In this document: piece after piece, positions 61,928 through 64,000 of the stretch
How the letters are laid out: every line of letters starts with the position of its first letter
How positions within the stretch are numbered: position 1 is the first letter of the stretch
Made by a program: the position numbers and the translations under genes
Origin: Arthrobacter sp. ISL-72
GTDB lineage: Bacteria; Actinomycetota; Actinomycetes; Actinomycetales; Micrococcaceae
Direction of reading: 5' to 3'
Assembly: GCF_018613755.1 (NCBI RefSeq)
Contig: NZ_JAGGPP010000004.1
Span: forward strand, 410,890 to 474,889
DNA: 64,000 bases
Notes under the pieces: generated by a model
Seen by the model: only the letters and a program-made list of their open reading frames with translations
Told to the model about the DNA's origin: nothing
The model's database searches: none

Positions 61928-63124
61928 ATGAGTTCACGCATCGAAAAGGGTACGACCGATACTGAGTTGCCAAAGGATCTGCGTCGTCGGTACGTAATGC
62001 GATGGGGTGTTGCGGCTGCCGTTGGCGCTGGCGCGACAGCGCTCGTATCACCTCGCGCAAATGCGGCCGCGCAAGCCGAAGCACCAACGAATACGGGCGG
62101 GCATGTAGGTCTAGAGTCCCTCGTCGATGCGTCAATCACGTATATCTCTATAGATCGTGACCCTGACGACACGTTTCAGCCAGTAAGACGCCGACTGGAC
62201 TTTAAAGACGTCGCTGCGTCCAAAGGTTCAGTCGTTAACATAGATCACCGCGGCGATGGAACAGGAAACGCGACAAACCCAGGCCAGACATATGGTGTTG
62301 ATATTCATAACTTTCCCGGATCGAGATCAGCACTAGTCATCCATCAGTATTCTTCTCTAGACCGAGCCTTGATGATAGACAATACTGGTTCTTCTCCATC
62401 AATTGAAATAAACAACACTCGAAATGATGTCATTAATCCAGGCAGTGACGGAACGGGCGACTTTCTGGTGTTTCGCGATCATGGGACACTGGCCCTGCGA
62501 GTAGATAAGAATCTTGTTTTCCGTATGGGTGCGGCAAAGACTGCGACTTTTGTTCATACGTCCGCAAAGGCCCTTTCGGTTCAGACCTCATCCACCTTCG
62601 ACGGTGAGGCGATGGATGTCACCAAAGCCGGCAAGGGCCCAGGCACGGCTCTCCGAGTGAGCAACAGCGGCACAGGAATAGGTCTTCATATAACAGAGAC
62701 CGGAGGAGGTCGAGCAGTTCAAATTGATGCCAACTACAGTGCAAACGCTGGACAGTACGCTGCTCTCGTCCAAGGTTATGACTATGGACTGTCAGCGACG
62801 ACATCCGGAGATAACGGGACCACCTTAGTAATCACCAAATCAGGCACTGGCGGGGGAACCGTTCAACAAATAGTGAACAAGGGCAGCGGAAATTCCTTCG
62901 AGGCTCGCGATACTACGGGTCAACGATTCACAATTGCTGCATCTGGTCTTATAAGTGTGATTCAAGGGCAAAATGTAAATCTGGGTGCCGGCATTGGGAG
63001 TCCGGAAGGTGCTAGGAGTGCGCCGGTCGGGTCCATTTATCTAAGAAGTGACGGAGAATCTTCGTCGACTCTGTACGTCAAAGAATCGGGTGGAACGACA
63101 AAGTTAGGTTGGGTAGCCAAGTGA
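61928..63124 (+). CDS. Tat-like signal protein with phage tail-fibre-like C-terminus
   Basis: 398 residues from ATG 61928 (AGGAG upstream); the frame opens at 61865. LRRRYVMRWGVAAAVGAGAT is a Tat-like signal nearly matching that of the preceding protein. The rest is repetitive and beta-rich, without enzymatic motif. The end, APVGSIYLRSDGESSSTLYV followed by GWVA, is the pattern I know from tail-fibre/appendage proteins of actinophages. An exported protein with a phage tail end is unusual. Confidence 0.7.
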   Translation: MSSRIEKGTTDTELPKDLRRRYVMRWGVAAAVGAGATALVSPRANAAAQAEAPTNTGGHVGLESLVDASITYISIDRDPDDTFQPVRRRLDFKDVAASKGSVVNIDHRGDGTGNATNPGQTYGVDIHNFPGSRSALVIHQYSSLDRALMIDNTGSSPSIEINNTRNDVINPGSDGTGDFLVFRDHGTLALRVDKNLVFRMGAAKTATFVHTSAKALSVQTSSTFDGEAMDVTKAGKGPGTALRVSNSGTGIGLHITETGGGRAVQIDANYSANAGQYAALVQGYDYGLSATTSGDNGTTLVITKSGTGGGTVQQIVNKGSGNSFEARDTTGQRFTIAASGLISVIQGQNVNLGAGIGSPEGARSAPVGSIYLRSDGESSSTLYVKESGGTTKLGWVAK

Positions 63125-63258
63125 TCGAAATAAGATTAGAAGAAGCCTACGCGGAGGCGTGTCGCGCCCTGGGCGAGTCACTCGTTCGAGAGCGGGTCCT
63201 TACTCGGCTCCTCGCCGAGAACCAACAACGTGAGCATGTATCTCCAACCGATTCCTGA
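63121..63258 (+). CDS. 45-residue helical protein of phage type
   Basis: Starts at GTG 63121 overlapping the preceding stop (GTGA). The sequence (IEIRLEEAYAEACRALGESL then VRERVLTRLLAENQQREH) is a charged amphipathic helix, probably a short coiled coil. Such small proteins often follow tail genes in actinophages. Function unknown. Confidence 0.5.
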   Translation: MIEIRLEEAYAEACRALGESLVRERVLTRLLAENQQREHVSPTDS

Positions 63259-63410
63259 TCACGGACAACCTCAGACGAGCATGTATTGAATTCTGGGCAT
63301 ACGTTGAAGGCGCACGCGAAGCCTGTGGGACCTAAAACGGCCCTTCGCATTTAGCGGTCTAGCGCCGCTGTCGCGCCGTGGTAGGAGAAAGTACGCTGTG
63401 CCCGAGGGTG
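63259..63410. other. Intergenic region before the IS21-family element
   Basis: About 150 bases without a supportable gene. The element's left end is inferred to begin at 63411. Confidence 0.4.
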
Positions 63411-64000
63411 TGTTAGCGGCCATGAAAAACTGCCCATAGGCGGCCACGAAAATGCCCACTGACGGCCAGTAAAACTGCCCATTGGTGGCCATGAGATCTG
63501 CCCACTTCCTTACTGAACCTGCCGCGTCTTAAGCGGCGGGGGCCTCTCCCCGGGATTTGATGACGGTGTCTAGTCGCACCAAAGTCGCCCAGGAAGAGGC
63601 CCTGTATGAAGCATGACGGAGAAATCATGGAAATTCTTGCTGCCTACGATCTGACCGGATCGTTGCGCGCCACCGCGGAGCTCACGGGCTGCTCCCACCA
63701 CACTGTTGCCAGGCATATCGCTGCCCGCGACGCTGGCCGGCCCATCGCAGAGCCCGCGGCGCGGGACCGGGTCACCGACGCCTATCTGCCCAAGATCGAG
63801 GAATGGATCGAGGCGTCCAAAGGCCGGATCCGCGCCGACAAAGCCCACGAGAAGCTCCTCGCCCTGGGCTATGAGGGTTCCGAGCGGTCCACCCGCCGCG
63901 CTGTCGCTCAGGTTAAGGCCGCGTGGCGGCTGGGCCACACACGTGTCCACCGGCCGTGGATCACTGAGCCGGGGATGTGGCTGCAGTACGACTTCGGCGA
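63411..64000 (+). mobile_element. Left end of an IS21-family insertion sequence
   Basis: The putative end TGTTAGCGGCCA at 63411 is followed by four related repeats of the form GGCCA-N4-5-TGCCCA starting at 63418, 63442, 63464 and 63487, as typical for the multiple transposase sites of IS21-type ends. The istA-like gene starts at 63606. The right end and istB lie beyond the window. Confidence 0.75.
63606..64000 (+). CDS. istA: IS21-family transposase IstA (truncated by window end)
   Basis: At least 131 codons, running off the window. An N-terminal helix-turn-helix (TGSLRATAELTGCSHHTVAR) is followed by KPxxxRxDKAHEKLLALGYEGSERSTRR-type sequence and the start of the integrase core (PGMWLQYDFG, first catalytic Asp). 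ATG 63606 follows GGAAGAGG. The partner gene istB, the ATP-binding helper, should follow outside the window. Confidence 0.85.
   Translation, partial: MKHDGEIMEILAAYDLTGSLRATAELTGCSHHTVARHIAARDAGRPIAEPAARDRVTDAYLPKIEEWIEASKGRIRADKAHEKLLALGYEGSERSTRRAVAQVKAAWRLGHTRVHRPWITEPGMWLQYDFG

Noticed and set aside
63147..63350. 67-codon minus-strand frame opposite the small helical protein
   Set aside because: Arg/Ser-rich antisense frame with no family pattern; the plus-strand GTG gene is better supported.

Overview
The window looks like a chromosome segment of a high-GC actinobacterium of the Arthrobacter/Pseudarthrobacter type (Micrococcaceae). This is inferred from codon use, a menaquinone pathway carrying a MenJ-type reductase, a branched-chain keto acid dehydrogenase operon, and GAF-ANTAR and Lrp regulators. 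No rRNA gene is present and the only tRNA trace is degenerate.

Layout: 1-5.2 kb holds menaquinone genes (menG-menJ-polyprenyl synthase on minus, menF divergent on plus). 5.3-7.9 kb is a polar amino acid ABC transporter. An orphan AbiEi-like gene (7.9-8.9 kb) is bracketed by two related palindromes, followed by menD; menC lies at 21.7-22.7 kb. 11.2-17.2 kb is a fructan/sucrose module: a LacI regulator, then a minus-strand operon of Tat-exported binding protein, two permeases and a GH32 fructosidase, with LacI-type operators at both ends. argS, phoX and menC follow. 22.7-36 kb is a mixed housekeeping stretch: PAP2 phosphatase, GH25-like protein, aminotransferase, AhpD-like protein, ParA/MinD-like ATPase, GAF-ANTAR protein, zinc-ribbon and MarR proteins, two surface proteins with SipW-like signals, and three overlooked membrane microproteins.

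36.4-48 kb is a cell-surface locus with two secreted subtilisin-like proteases, an SGNH lipoprotein and a 1434-residue repeat protein. The proteases and the giant protein end in the same three SLH-like repeats and share other modules. 48.3-52.4 kb contains an MBL-fold hydrolase, a TetR regulator with a clear tandem operator, two frameshifted membrane-protein genes and a tRNA-like remnant, which suggests local decay. glmS, a Cys-rich microprotein and the bkdABC-lrp locus occupy 52.8-59.8 kb. The last 4 kb has visibly lower GC. It holds a phage-flavoured cassette (leader ORF, two proteins with near-identical Tat-like signals, a tail-fibre-like C-terminus, a small helical protein) and then the left end of an IS21-family element running off the window.

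The most unusual signal is an intergenic repeat family. Its core TGAGAGAGCGT recurs at an almost strictly 32-bp period in five intergenic regions (11.0, 17.3, 19.3, 21.6 and 28.1-28.4 kb). Inverted units are always on the left and direct units on the right. I do not recognise it as a described element.
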